The position numbers and the translations under genes were made by a program. DNA of 50,107 nucleotides from a bacterium (GTDB taxonomy: Bacteria > Bacteroidota > Ignavibacteria > Kapaibacteriales > UBA2268), in assembly GCA_030431515.1 (NCBI GenBank), contig JAUIIX010000015.1, positions 1-50,107 of the forward strand, read 5' to 3'. The notes under the pieces were generated by a model. It was not told where the DNA came from, did not search any database, and worked only from the letters and a program-made list of their open reading frames with translations. Below, one piece after another: positions 1 through 7,194 of this stretch; within the stretch, counting starts at the first letter, position 1, and every line of letters starts with the position of its first letter.

Positions 1-545
1 AAAAACTCTACGTCATTCTGAACGTAGTGAAGAATCTCCAAAAAATTACCACCTTACTTAATCCGTGAAATCTGCGTAATCCATAAAATCTGTGATTCTG
101 AATTCCCCGTCATTCAGAGCGAAGCGAAGAATCAATATTAAACGATATTAGAAACCTTCCGAAGGTTCAAAACCTTCGGAAGGTTAAAACTAAATCCCCC
201 AAAAACCCTAACGTCATTCAAAGCGAAACGAAAAATTGTATTATAAATAAGGGTTGACTTCCCTCAAAATTCCCCTCGGTCATTGAGCGTAGTCGAAATG
301 TAAAAAAGGGGTTTTGTTTGGCTTGCCGACGTTGTATTTCTTGCTTATTTCAATAAAAATACTCAACGTCATTCAGACCGATGCGTGGAATCCATTAAAA
401 TCTGTGATTCTGAATTCCCATCGTCATTCAGAGCGAAGAGAAAAATTTTATTATAAATAAGGGTTGACTTCTCTCAAAATTCCCTTCAGTCATTGAGCGT
501 AATCGAAATGTAAAAATGGGAAAGATTCTGAAACAAGTTCAGAAT
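1..545. repeat. Mosaic of short intergenic repeats
   Basis: No credible gene is present. The stretch is built from recurring pieces. The core GTCATTC(A/T)GA(G/A)CG(A/T)AG recurs near 12, 109, 211, 369 and 424. A GTCATTGAGCGTA(G/A)TCGAAATG piece recurs near 281 and 490. A block of about 80 bp at 230-308 is repeated almost exactly at 441-520, and the segment 77-133 recurs at 390-446. A GGCTTGCCGACG piece near 320 reappears near 4560. Related pieces lie at 4375-4760 and 24080-24155. No transposase or ORF is associated with them. This fits non-autonomous intergenic repeats that have duplicated locally; their function is unknown. Confidence 0.8.
153..185. repeat. 15-bp inverted repeat, 3-bp spacer
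   Basis: AACCTTCCGAAGGTT (153-167) is followed by CAA and its exact reverse complement (171-185). Each arm is itself nearly palindromic, so either a long hairpin or two small ones could form. A further single copy of the arm lies at 40768-40782. There is no T-run right after it, so a terminator role is not obvious. Confidence 0.8.
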
Positions 546-552
546 GAAGAGG

Positions 553-584
553 CAAAAAAAAAGCCCAAACATAAGTTCGGGCTT
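553..584 (-). terminator. Terminator of the prolyl oligopeptidase gene
   Basis: The hairpin AAGCCCAAAC-ATAA-GTTCGGGCTT lies at 561-584 with one mismatch in the stem. It is preceded on the plus strand by an A-run (554-562), which reads as a T-run after the stem in the minus-strand transcript. It sits about 20 bases past the stop codon at 605. The same stem sequence is used behind ccoP at 37311-37334. Confidence 0.8.
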
Positions 585-604
585 GATTTGAATTGTTATT
601 TAAT

Positions 605-2740
605 TTAGAATTTTGGAGTTACACCCATTTCATAGAACATAAATGAATATAAATCAGCAACTTCTTCAATTGCTTTTGTAAGAGATTTACCTGCTCCGTG
701 ACCTGCTTTTGTTTCGATGCGAATAAGAACAGGGTTTGCTCCTGAATGATATTCTTGTAGTCTTGCAGCAAATTTGAATGAATGTGCAGGAACTACTCTA
801 TCGTCATGATCTGCAGTAGTTACCATAGTAGATGGATATTTTGTTCCTTCTTTTAGATTATGGTAAGGTGAAAATGTTTTTAAGTAATTAAACATTTCTT
901 TTTCCTCTGGGTTACCATAGTCATCCATCCATGCCCAACCAATTGTGAATCTATGGAATTTAAGCATATCAAGCACTCCTACAGCCGGGAATGCTACTTT
1001 GAATAAATCAGGACGTTGTGTCATACAAGCACCTACTAATAGTCCACCATTTGAGCCACCTTGGATTGCTAGTTTTTCAGATGAAGTATATTTATTCTCG
1101 ATTAAATACTCAGCTGCTGCAATAAAATCATCAAATACATTTTGTTTTTGCATTTTAGTACCAGCCATGTGCCATGCTTCACCATATTCTCCACCACCTC
1201 TTAGGTTAGCCATTACAAAGATTCCACCTTGCTCTAATAATGAAATTCGAGAAGGAGAAAATGAAGGAGTTAAGCTAATATTAAATCCGCCATAACCATA
1301 AAGTAACGTTGGGTTAGAACCGTCCATTTTGATACCATTTTTATAAACGATAAACATTGGAACTTTTGTACCATCTTTAGATTTATAAAATACTTGTTCT
1401 ACTGTGAAGTCTTTAGGATTAAATTTAACATCTGCTGACATATATTCTTCACTTTTACCACTTGCTACATCATATTTGAATATTGTAGGTGCATAATTGA
1501 ATGAAGTGAATGAATAGAATAATGTCATTTGGTCATCTTTTCCACCAAAACCACTTGCTGTTCCTAAACCTGGTAATTCGATTTCTTTTTCTTGTTTTCC
1601 AGTGTAGTCATATTGGAAAAAACGAGTAGTTGCATCTTTTAAGTAAGAAACAAATAATTTACCGCCAGATTTAGATACACCTTGTAATAAGTCAGTAGTT
1701 TCAGGTATTAATACTTCCCAATTTTCTTTCGCAGGATTTTTAGCGTCAATTTTAACAAGTCTATTCATTGGTGCATCGATATTAGTTACCATTAAAAGTT
1801 GGTCATCGAAGTTTCCAATTACACTATGTTCATTATTAAAATCACTAACAATATTGATTACATCATTCATATCTGTAAGTGATTTAGCATTCTTTAAGTC
1901 TTTTATCATAAGAGATTGTCCACCTGTACCTTCAGAATAATAGATAAGCAAGTATCTTTCATCATCAGTAGTTCCAGCGTAGATATTTCTCTGAGGGTGA
2001 TTAGGGAAATAATGCACTAATTGGTCTTTTTCTTGAGGGTCACCAAGTTTATGGTAATATAATTTGTGGTATTCATTTTTAGCTTTTAGTTCATCGCCAT
2101 CTTTTGGTTTATCGTAACTTGAGTAAAAGAAACCGTCTTTGTACCAAGAAGCACCAGAGAATTTTACCCAGTTAATCTCATCACTAAGTTCTTTTTTAGT
2201 CTCTACTTCCATTACTTTGAAAGTCGTCCAATCTGAACCAGATTTTTGAATTGAAATAGCAACATATTTATCATCGTTTGAGAAAGATGCAATACTTGCT
2301 GCAACTGTTCCGTCATCAGATAAGGTATTAGGGTCGAAGAAAACTTCAGCTTCGCCGTCTAAGCCCTTTTTATAATAATAAACTGATTGATTTTGCAGAC
2401 CATCATTTTTAGTAAAAAAGTAGTATTCACCATGTTTAGATGGAGCAGAGATTTTTGGATAATCATTTAATTCAGTTATTCTATTTTTAAAGTCATCTTT
2501 AAAAGTAATTTTAGATAAATAGTCTTGAGTAAACTTATTTTGAGCTTCAACCCAAGATTCAGTTTCTTTGCTTCTATCATCTTCAAGCCAAACATAAGGA
2601 TCATAAATAGTATCACCATGTCTAATTTCAAAGCTATCGAGTTTTGTAGTAGTAGGGTAAGTCATTTTCATTTCTTCTATTTTTTCTTGATTACAAGAAA
2701 TTAGTAAAAAAACCATCAAAAGTGGTAACGTTTTTAACAT
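605..2740 (-). CDS. Prolyl oligopeptidase family serine peptidase (lipoprotein)
   Basis: S9A prolyl oligopeptidase of about 711 residues, the usual size. It should cleave short peptides after proline, probably in the periplasm. The N-terminal half is the beta-propeller region; the C-terminal alpha/beta-hydrolase domain carries GGSNGG (Ser near 561), DHDDRVVP (Asp near 645-650) and AGHGAGKS (His near 681), a complete catalytic triad. The N-terminus MLKTLPLLMVFLLISC ends in a lipobox-like LISC, so it is probably lipid-anchored. I chose the ATG at 2740 rather than the in-frame start at 2773 because AAAGGA lies just upstream of it and the signal peptide then starts correctly. It is a single gene with its own promoter and terminator. 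Confidence 0.93.
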   Translation of the reverse strand: MLKTLPLLMVFLLISCNQEKIEEMKMTYPTTTKLDSFEIRHGDTIYDPYVWLEDDRSKETESWVEAQNKFTQDYLSKITFKDDFKNRITELNDYPKISAPSKHGEYYFFTKNDGLQNQSVYYYKKGLDGEAEVFFDPNTLSDDGTVAASIASFSNDDKYVAISIQKSGSDWTTFKVMEVETKKELSDEINWVKFSGASWYKDGFFYSSYDKPKDGDELKAKNEYHKLYYHKLGDPQEKDQLVHYFPNHPQRNIYAGTTDDERYLLIYYSEGTGGQSLMIKDLKNAKSLTDMNDVINIVSDFNNEHSVIGNFDDQLLMVTNIDAPMNRLVKIDAKNPAKENWEVLIPETTDLLQGVSKSGGKLFVSYLKDATTRFFQYDYTGKQEKEIELPGLGTASGFGGKDDQMTLFYSFTSFNYAPTIFKYDVASGKSEEYMSADVKFNPKDFTVEQVFYKSKDGTKVPMFIVYKNGIKMDGSNPTLLYGYGGFNISLTPSFSPSRISLLEQGGIFVMANLRGGGEYGEAWHMAGTKMQKQNVFDDFIAAAEYLIENKYTSSEKLAIQGGSNGGLLVGACMTQRPDLFKVAFPAVGVLDMLKFHRFTIGWAWMDDYGNPEEKEMFNYLKTFSPYHNLKEGTKYPSTMVTTADHDDRVVPAHSFKFAARLQEYHSGANPVLIRIETKAGHGAGKSLTKAIEEVADLYSFMFYEMGVTPKF

Positions 2741-2770
2741 ATTGTTTCCTTTATTTAAAAAATTATTACA

Positions 2771-2802
2771 CAAAAATACGAATTTTAATTAATAAGTTGC
2801 AA
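2771..2802 (-). promoter_or_regulatory. Bacteroidota-type promoter of the prolyl oligopeptidase gene
   Basis: Read on the minus strand, TTTTTG (TTG at 2802-2800) is followed after 21 bases by TATTTTTG (2778-2771). This matches the Bacteroidota primary sigma consensus TTG-N19-23-TAnnTTTG. The gene start at 2740 is about 30 bases downstream. Confidence 0.6.
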
Positions 2803-2832
2803 AAATCAAACAATTAGATGTATAATTATAAT

Positions 2833-3261
2833 TTATTCTTCTAAATTATTCAATTTCAGTTTTTCAGATTGTTTTAAATATAATATAATTAAAACACCTT
2901 CAAATAATAGAGCTGTTGGAATTATCAATGAGTCCGTAAATAATTCATAATTCTCGCTTGGTAGGATATTGACAGAATCTTTAATTATAAAAATTATAAA
3001 AATAGCAATACTTAAATAAGCAATTGATTTAATCAGATAAAAATTAATTTTTGCTAAGTCAATGTTAGATGAGATATTTTTAAAAATATTATCACCATAA
3101 GCGTACATTATCATTGATGAGCCAATTAAAAACATCAAAACCACAGGTATAATCTCGCTTCTACTTGCATTCATTAAGTCAATCATTGAAAAAGAAAATA
3201 AGAATAAAACTGCGTTAATAATATAAAATGCACTAATAATTCTGTTAAACATATTTTTCAA
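2833..3261 (-). CDS. Small four-helix membrane protein, unknown function
   Basis: I do not recognise the family. The 142-residue product has four strongly hydrophobic segments (about residues 9-27, 37-54, 72-95 and 108-128) with short polar loops and a charged tail ending NNLEE, so it is an inner-membrane protein. The listed start is a TTG at 3261; AAAAAAGG lies 8-9 bases upstream of it, whereas the ATG at 3252 would be 18 bases away, so TTG is preferred. No partner gene is adjacent in the same orientation except the prolyl oligopeptidase downstream, which has its own promoter. Confidence 0.6.
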   Translation of the reverse strand: MKNMFNRIISAFYIINAVLFLFSFSMIDLMNASRSEIIPVVLMFLIGSSMIMYAYGDNIFKNISSNIDLAKINFYLIKSIAYLSIAIFIIFIIKDSVNILPSENYELFTDSLIIPTALLFEGVLIILYLKQSEKLKLNNLEE

Positions 3262-3594
3262 AATTCACATCCTTTTTTACAAAAGTAAGGAATAATTTAA
3301 GTTTTTAAAAAAATGTGAAATATATCATACTTAAATTTATCTAACGGAATGAATATAGAGTATTAAATTATTAGTATAGTTAATTAAGCACTAATCTTTA
3401 CATATACTAAAAGTTAAAAATAAAAATAATTATTTATGCAAAATAGCAGTAAATATCGGATAATGTTATTATATAAATCTATATAAGTTAAATAAAAATC
3501 AAATCTGAATAAAAAAATGTTTGGTAGAATGAAAAAAATACCTTATTTTTGTAATCCTAAAATTAGTTCAAATTGAAATTTTGAGGTTTGCTAT
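3262..3594. other. Intergenic gap between divergent genes
   Basis: This very AT-rich gap of 333 bases separates the membrane protein gene (minus) from the plus-strand unit starting at 3595. I see no ORF with a ribosome binding site. The only recognisable element is the promoter at 3520-3551. Confidence 0.6.
3520..3551 (+). promoter_or_regulatory. Bacteroidota-type promoter for the 3595 gene and rpsU
   Basis: TTTG at 3520-3523 and TATTTTTG at 3544-3551, separated by 20 bases, match TTTG-N19-21-TAnnTTTG exactly. Transcription would start about 7 bases later and run through the 3595 gene into rpsU. No other promoter is visible in front of rpsU. Confidence 0.7.
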
Positions 3595-3999
3595 ATGGCA
3601 AAGAAGAAAGTAAGAAGAGCGAAATACATAACATTGTATTCACCATTTTTGATGAAAGAGACTAAACACGAGTTAATCGGAGAAGCCGTCGAAACTGAAA
3701 ATGGGAGACAACAATGGGCAAGATGTACACGCTCAAGACATTCGCAGTTGGTTAACTTAGATGCAATCGACACAGAAATAGATAAGTCTAAAGCAGTAGT
3801 TCATATTAAGAAGGAAGATGCTATTCAGTATTCTCCCGATAAGGAATACAAAATTGGTGATGTTATATTTCATTCTGTTTGGGATGATGTAGGTATTGTT
3901 AGGGCTAAAGAAGTTACTTCTACTGGTGGAAATTGTATTTTAGTACAATTTGAACTAAATAACGAAAAGAAATTAATTGAAAATTATTCTGTAAATTAA
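3595..3999 (+). CDS. Conserved-looking basic protein upstream of rpsU
   Basis: The 134-residue protein has a basic N-terminus (MAKKKVRRAKY). Its C-terminal part (about residues 80-128) reads IGDVIFHSVWDDVGIV ... ILVQFELNNEKKLIENY. That spacing of GD-V-H, G-V, V-F and K-L-I resembles the Tudor/KOW-like C-terminal module of UvrD/PcrA helicases and related nucleic-acid-binding tails. The resemblance is by eye only. The ATG at 3595 has GAGG about 8 bases upstream. The gap to the rpsU start is about 20 bases, so the two genes are probably cotranscribed, and a translation- or RNA-related role is plausible but unproven. I do not recognise a named family. Confidence 0.7.
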   Translation: MAKKKVRRAKYITLYSPFLMKETKHELIGEAVETENGRQQWARCTRSRHSQLVNLDAIDTEIDKSKAVVHIKKEDAIQYSPDKEYKIGDVIFHSVWDDVGIVRAKEVTSTGGNCILVQFELNNEKKLIENYSVN

Positions 4000-4005
4000 A
4001 TTTAT

Positions 4006-4022
4006 AAGGAGTGAACACATTG
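4006..4022 (+). promoter_or_regulatory. Ribosome binding site that fixes the rpsU start at TTG
   Basis: AAGGAG (4006-4011) is followed by 8 bases and then TTG at 4020. An in-frame GTG at 4011 overlaps the AAGGAG itself and cannot be served by it. Starting at TTG also yields MIGVTIQ, which matches the usual bS21 N-terminus. Confidence 0.8.
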
Positions 4023-4214
4023 ATCGGTGTTACTATTCAAAACAACGAAAACATTGATAGAGCTATCAAGCGTTTTAAAAAGAAATACGAAAGAAGTGGA
4101 GTTTTAAGAGAATTTAAAGCTCGTACTCAGTTTGTCAAACCATCTATCGAAAAACGTTTGGCTCGTATCAAAGCATCTAGAAGACAACATAAAATTCAAA
4201 AAGAACAAGATTAA
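4020..4214 (+). CDS. rpsU: Ribosomal protein bS21
   Basis: The 64-residue basic protein of the 30S subunit binds near the 3' end of 16S rRNA. The sequence is typical: MIGVTIQNNENIDRAIKRF, then KKKYERSGVLREF and a lysine/arginine-rich helix to the end. I place the start at the TTG at 4020. It is the second gene of a unit with the 3595 gene and is followed by a strong terminator. In Bacteroidia, bS21 helps sequester the anti-Shine-Dalgarno sequence and rpsU keeps a strong SD, allowing autoregulation. Here most genes have SDs, so the same mechanism should not be assumed. Confidence 0.95.
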   Translation: MIGVTIQNNENIDRAIKRFKKKYERSGVLREFKARTQFVKPSIEKRLARIKASRRQHKIQKEQD

Positions 4215-4244
4215 TTTTTGATTATTTTAATTTTAATGTAAATC

Positions 4245-4275
4245 GGCAAGGAAATATTTTTTTTCCTTGCCTTTT
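4245..4275 (+). terminator. Terminator of rpsU
   Basis: GGCAAGGAAA (4245-4254) pairs with TTTCCTTGCC (4262-4271), followed by a T-run. It lies about 30 bases after the rpsU stop. Confidence 0.85.
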
Positions 4276-4374
4276 TCTGCTTGATTGAAAGTATTTTAAA
4301 ATTCCGATCAAGAAAATATGACCGATTTAAAATATTAATTTTGTAAAGTTGCAAGAATTAGGATACATTATTAG

Positions 4375-4765
4375 CTGAAAGAGCTGAGTATCCGTCATTT
4401 CGATTCCGCTCATGGCATATAAATCCAAGTTTATTTAGCAACTTGTAATTAGCGTAGTTGAAATAAGCGAAATATCCAAATAACCCCCAAGGTCATTCTG
4501 AGGCGTAGCCGAAGAATCCATCTTCTCTCAAAATTCCCCTTTTTTTTAAAAAGCGGTTTCGGCTTGCCGACGGGGTATGTCTTGCTTTCTTTAATTATGA
4601 ACGATGTAAAAAATTGTATTATGAATAGAGTTGGGCTTTAGTCAAGCCAGTATGTATGATATATTAATGGCTTTAGCCAAATTTGCAACGATTTCTCTCT
4701 TCATTCCATAACCCCCAAGGTCATTCTTCGACTTCGCTAAATTTCATATTAAAATTATAAGATTC
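4375..4765. repeat. Second block of mosaic intergenic repeats
   Basis: This part of the 625-base gap 4215-4839 has no credible gene. It contains fragments of the family seen at 1-545: GTCATTTCGATTCCGCTCAT (4395), a GTCATTCTGAGGCGTAGCCG piece (4492), GGCTTGCCGACGGGG with TCTTGCTTTCTTT (4561-4592), and AAAAAATTGTATTATGAATA (4608). The phrase CCCCCAAGGTCATTCT occurs twice (about 4484 and 4711). Order and spacing differ from the first block, so the pieces seem to shuffle independently. Confidence 0.7.
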
Positions 4766-4786
4766 AACTCTTAGCATTAAATTACA

Positions 4787-4813
4787 CAAAAAAAAAGAGG
4801 CAAAATGCCTCTT
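4787..4813 (-). terminator. Terminator of the hisC-FAH operon
   Basis: AAGAGGCAAAATGCCTCTT (4795-4813) forms a tight hairpin. The A-run on its left (4787-4796) is the T-run in the minus-strand transcript. The upstream gene stops at 4840. Confidence 0.85.
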
Positions 4814-4839
4814 ATTAATTATTTGATTTTAATATAATA

Positions 4840-5850
4840 TTAAACGTTTTTCTTCTTTGCTAAAATTGATGTAGAATTTTCGTTTAAGACTATTTTGTTT
4901 GTTAATTTACCTAATAAGTCTATTTCTAATTCCATTGTGTCGTTGTTTTGCAACCAAACTGGTGTAAACTCTTCGCCTTTTTCTGTGGCTTCTCTTGCCC
5001 ATGTTCCGTTTAATTCTAAATAGCATCCTGTTCCTACTGTTCCAGAACCAATCAAATCACCTGGTCTTACTTCTACTCCGTAAGAAACTCTTTCGATTAT
5101 TTCTGCAAATGTAAATGTCATATCTTTTGTATTACCTTCACTTACTTGTTTGCCATTGTGAAATGCTTTCATAGTTAGGTCGTACTGATTACCAAAAGGA
5201 GTTGAGATTTTTCTGCTTTCAAGTTCATCTGGTGTATATAAAAATTGACCTATTGTTGTTGCAAAATCTTTACCTTTTGCAGGACCTAAATTCAATTTCA
5301 TTTCTTCCATTTGTAGTAATCTTGCTGATAAATCATTCATAATAGTATAACCAGCAATATAGTTATCTGCTTCTGATGAAGGAATATTTTTCCCTTTTTT
5401 ACCAATTACTACTGCCCATTCAAGTTCAAAGTCTAGTTTTTCAAGGTGGTCTTTTTCTACTATAACATCACCTTCGCCAAAAACAGCATTGTGATTAGTT
5501 AAGTAAAATATTGGGAATTGATAAAACTCTTCTATCATATCCACACCTCTATTTCTTCTAGCAGACTCAACGTGCTGTTGGAAAGCATATCCATCTCTAC
5601 ATGAAGTTGGATTAGGTACTGGAGATAAAATTTTATTAGCATTTACACTTGTAAAATTGTCTTTAATTGAATCAAAAACAAGTTTAGCTTTATTCATTCC
5701 ATCTTCTTCTAAATTAAGAAAATCAGCCATATTATTAGGTAATGATATGTTTAATTTCTTTGCTTCTTGTTCCAAATCAGCAAATTTATTATCAATAACT
5801 AATGCTAATCTTTCTTTATTATCTGAGTTTATTATTGTTGCGAATATCAT
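4840..5850 (-). CDS. Fumarylacetoacetate hydrolase family protein
   Basis: FAH-family enzyme of 336 residues, the length of the short bacterial fumarylacetoacetase-like type. These enzymes hydrolyse C-C bonds of acylpyruvate-type substrates, classically the last step of tyrosine/homogentisate breakdown. Divalent-metal ligands are visible in FELEWAVVIGK (the E-x-E pair) and in TIMNDLSAR (Asp). ATAAGGAGAGCAAT lies directly before the ATG at 5850. It is the second gene of a two-gene operon, 10 bases after an aminotransferase, which supports a role in aromatic amino acid catabolism, although substrate choice in this family cannot be read from sequence. No homogentisate dioxygenase is in the window. 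Confidence 0.85.
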   Translation of the reverse strand: MIFATIINSDNKERLALVIDNKFADLEQEAKKLNISLPNNMADFLNLEEDGMNKAKLVFDSIKDNFTSVNANKILSPVPNPTSCRDGYAFQQHVESARRNRGVDMIEEFYQFPIFYLTNHNAVFGEGDVIVEKDHLEKLDFELEWAVVIGKKGKNIPSSEADNYIAGYTIMNDLSARLLQMEEMKLNLGPAKGKDFATTIGQFLYTPDELESRKISTPFGNQYDLTMKAFHNGKQVSEGNTKDMTFTFAEIIERVSYGVEVRPGDLIGSGTVGTGCYLELNGTWAREATEKGEEFTPVWLQNNDTMELEIDLLGKLTNKIVLNENSTSILAKKKNV

Positions 5851-5860
5851 ATTGCTCTCC

Positions 5861-6946
5861 TTATTTTGAATAAATTACTTTTGCTGCTTTTTCTGATTGT
5901 TCTACTGTTCCTGTGCTAATTCTAATCGCGTTAGGCAATCCAAACATTGGTAATTGTCTAACTACTATTCCATTATCTAAAAACTTATTACATAAAGTTC
6001 TTGCTTTTACTTCATTATCTAAAATCATCATCACAAAATTAGCAGATGGCTCTGTTCTTGCAATTCCTGCATTATCAATTGCGTCTAAAAGTATATCCAT
6101 AGATTTATGATTTACTTCTAACATTTTACCAATAAAATCTTCATCATCTAAAGCTGCTACTGCTGCTATTTGTGCTAATGAGTTTGGTTCGAATGGTAAT
6201 TTAACTCTATTCAAATAGTTAATCATATATTCTGGTGCATAAGCAAATCCAACTCTTAAGCCTGCCAAACCATAAGCTTTTGATAAAGTTCTGATAACAA
6301 TTAAGTTTTCATTTTCAAATTCAAATCCATCTAAATAGCCAGGCATACTTTTAGCATATAGCCAATATGCTTCATCTAATATAACTAAAACATCTTTAGG
6401 TACTTTTGCCATAAACTTAACAAAATCACTATGAGTAAACATAGTAGCAGTTGGATTGTTTGGGTTAGCAAGATATATTACTTTTGTTTTTAAAGTAATT
6501 TTAGATAGTATAGCGTTCAAATCAAAAGAGTAATCTTTTTTCATTGGAACTAAGATTGTAGTCATACCTTGTTTATTAGCATTTACATAAGTGCCAATAA
6601 AAGTAGAAGATGCAGTTAATAATTCATCACCTTTTTTGAAGAAAGTATAAAAAATATACTGTAAAATAGAATCAGAACCATGTCCAACCATAAGGTTTTT
6701 TGGATCTTTGTTAAATTTTTCTGCTAATTTTGCAATTAACTCTGGCGAAGTAGGGTCTGGGTAAATGTTAAGTTCACCAATATTATTTTTAATTGCTTCA
6801 ATAGCTAATGGAGATGGTCCTAAAGGATTTTCGTTAGATGCTAAGTTGATCAATTTTTTAAACTCTTCCCTCGTTATATTCCTGTCTATCTTATTTCCTG
6901 ACTTGTAAGGCACTAAATTCTCAATATGTTCTGACACTTTTATCAT
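5861..6946 (-). CDS. HisC-like PLP aminotransferase
   Basis: Class I/II PLP-dependent aminotransferase of the histidinol-phosphate aminotransferase family, about 361 residues. Key motifs are SNENPLGPSP (N-terminal arm), GHGSDSILQY, ANPNNPT, LDEAYWLY, and TLSKAYGLAGLRVG with the PLP-binding Lys near residue 223. The ATG at 6946 is preferred over the in-frame start at 6979 because a GGAAAAAGTT stretch precedes it and the family N-terminus begins here. HisC homologues also transaminate tyrosine and phenylalanine. Because the next gene encodes an FAH-family hydrolase and no other his gene is nearby, an aromatic aminotransferase role is at least as likely as histidine synthesis. Confidence 0.85.
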   Translation of the reverse strand: MIKVSEHIENLVPYKSGNKIDRNITREEFKKLINLASNENPLGPSPLAIEAIKNNIGELNIYPDPTSPELIAKLAEKFNKDPKNLMVGHGSDSILQYIFYTFFKKGDELLTASSTFIGTYVNANKQGMTTILVPMKKDYSFDLNAILSKITLKTKVIYLANPNNPTATMFTHSDFVKFMAKVPKDVLVILDEAYWLYAKSMPGYLDGFEFENENLIVIRTLSKAYGLAGLRVGFAYAPEYMINYLNRVKLPFEPNSLAQIAAVAALDDEDFIGKMLEVNHKSMDILLDAIDNAGIARTEPSANFVMMILDNEVKARTLCNKFLDNGIVVRQLPMFGLPNAIRISTGTVEQSEKAAKVIYSK

Positions 6947-6978
6947 AACTTTTTCCAATTTTGCAATAAAAATTAGCA

Positions 6979-6986
6979 CAAAAATA
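6979..6986 (-). promoter_or_regulatory. Possible -7 element of the hisC-FAH operon
   Basis: On the minus strand TATTTTTG matches the TAnnTTTG element and sits 33 bases before the ATG at 6946. No TTTG is found at the expected 19-21 base spacing, so only half of the promoter is supported. Confidence 0.4.
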
Positions 6987-7194
6987 AGGAAAATTTTTCA
7001 CTTAATAATAAATTAGACAAAATATTAACTAAATAAACAATTTTATATAGACTTGAACTGTAATTTAGACTATTTATTAAAATTTATTAATAATAATTTT
7101 ATGCAATTGCTTTAATATTATAAGATTAATAATCAACATTATTTTATTTTAATTAAATACTTCGTAATTTCGCATTTTAATAAATGTAGCAAAA

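Noticed and set aside
1-600. Repeat-rich gap considered as an insertion sequence
   Set aside because: No transposase frame, no terminal inverted repeats around the block, and no target duplication can be seen.
945-1295. 116-codon plus-strand frame
   Set aside because: It lies within the catalytic domain of the prolyl oligopeptidase on the other strand, whose motifs are intact; it is a shadow.
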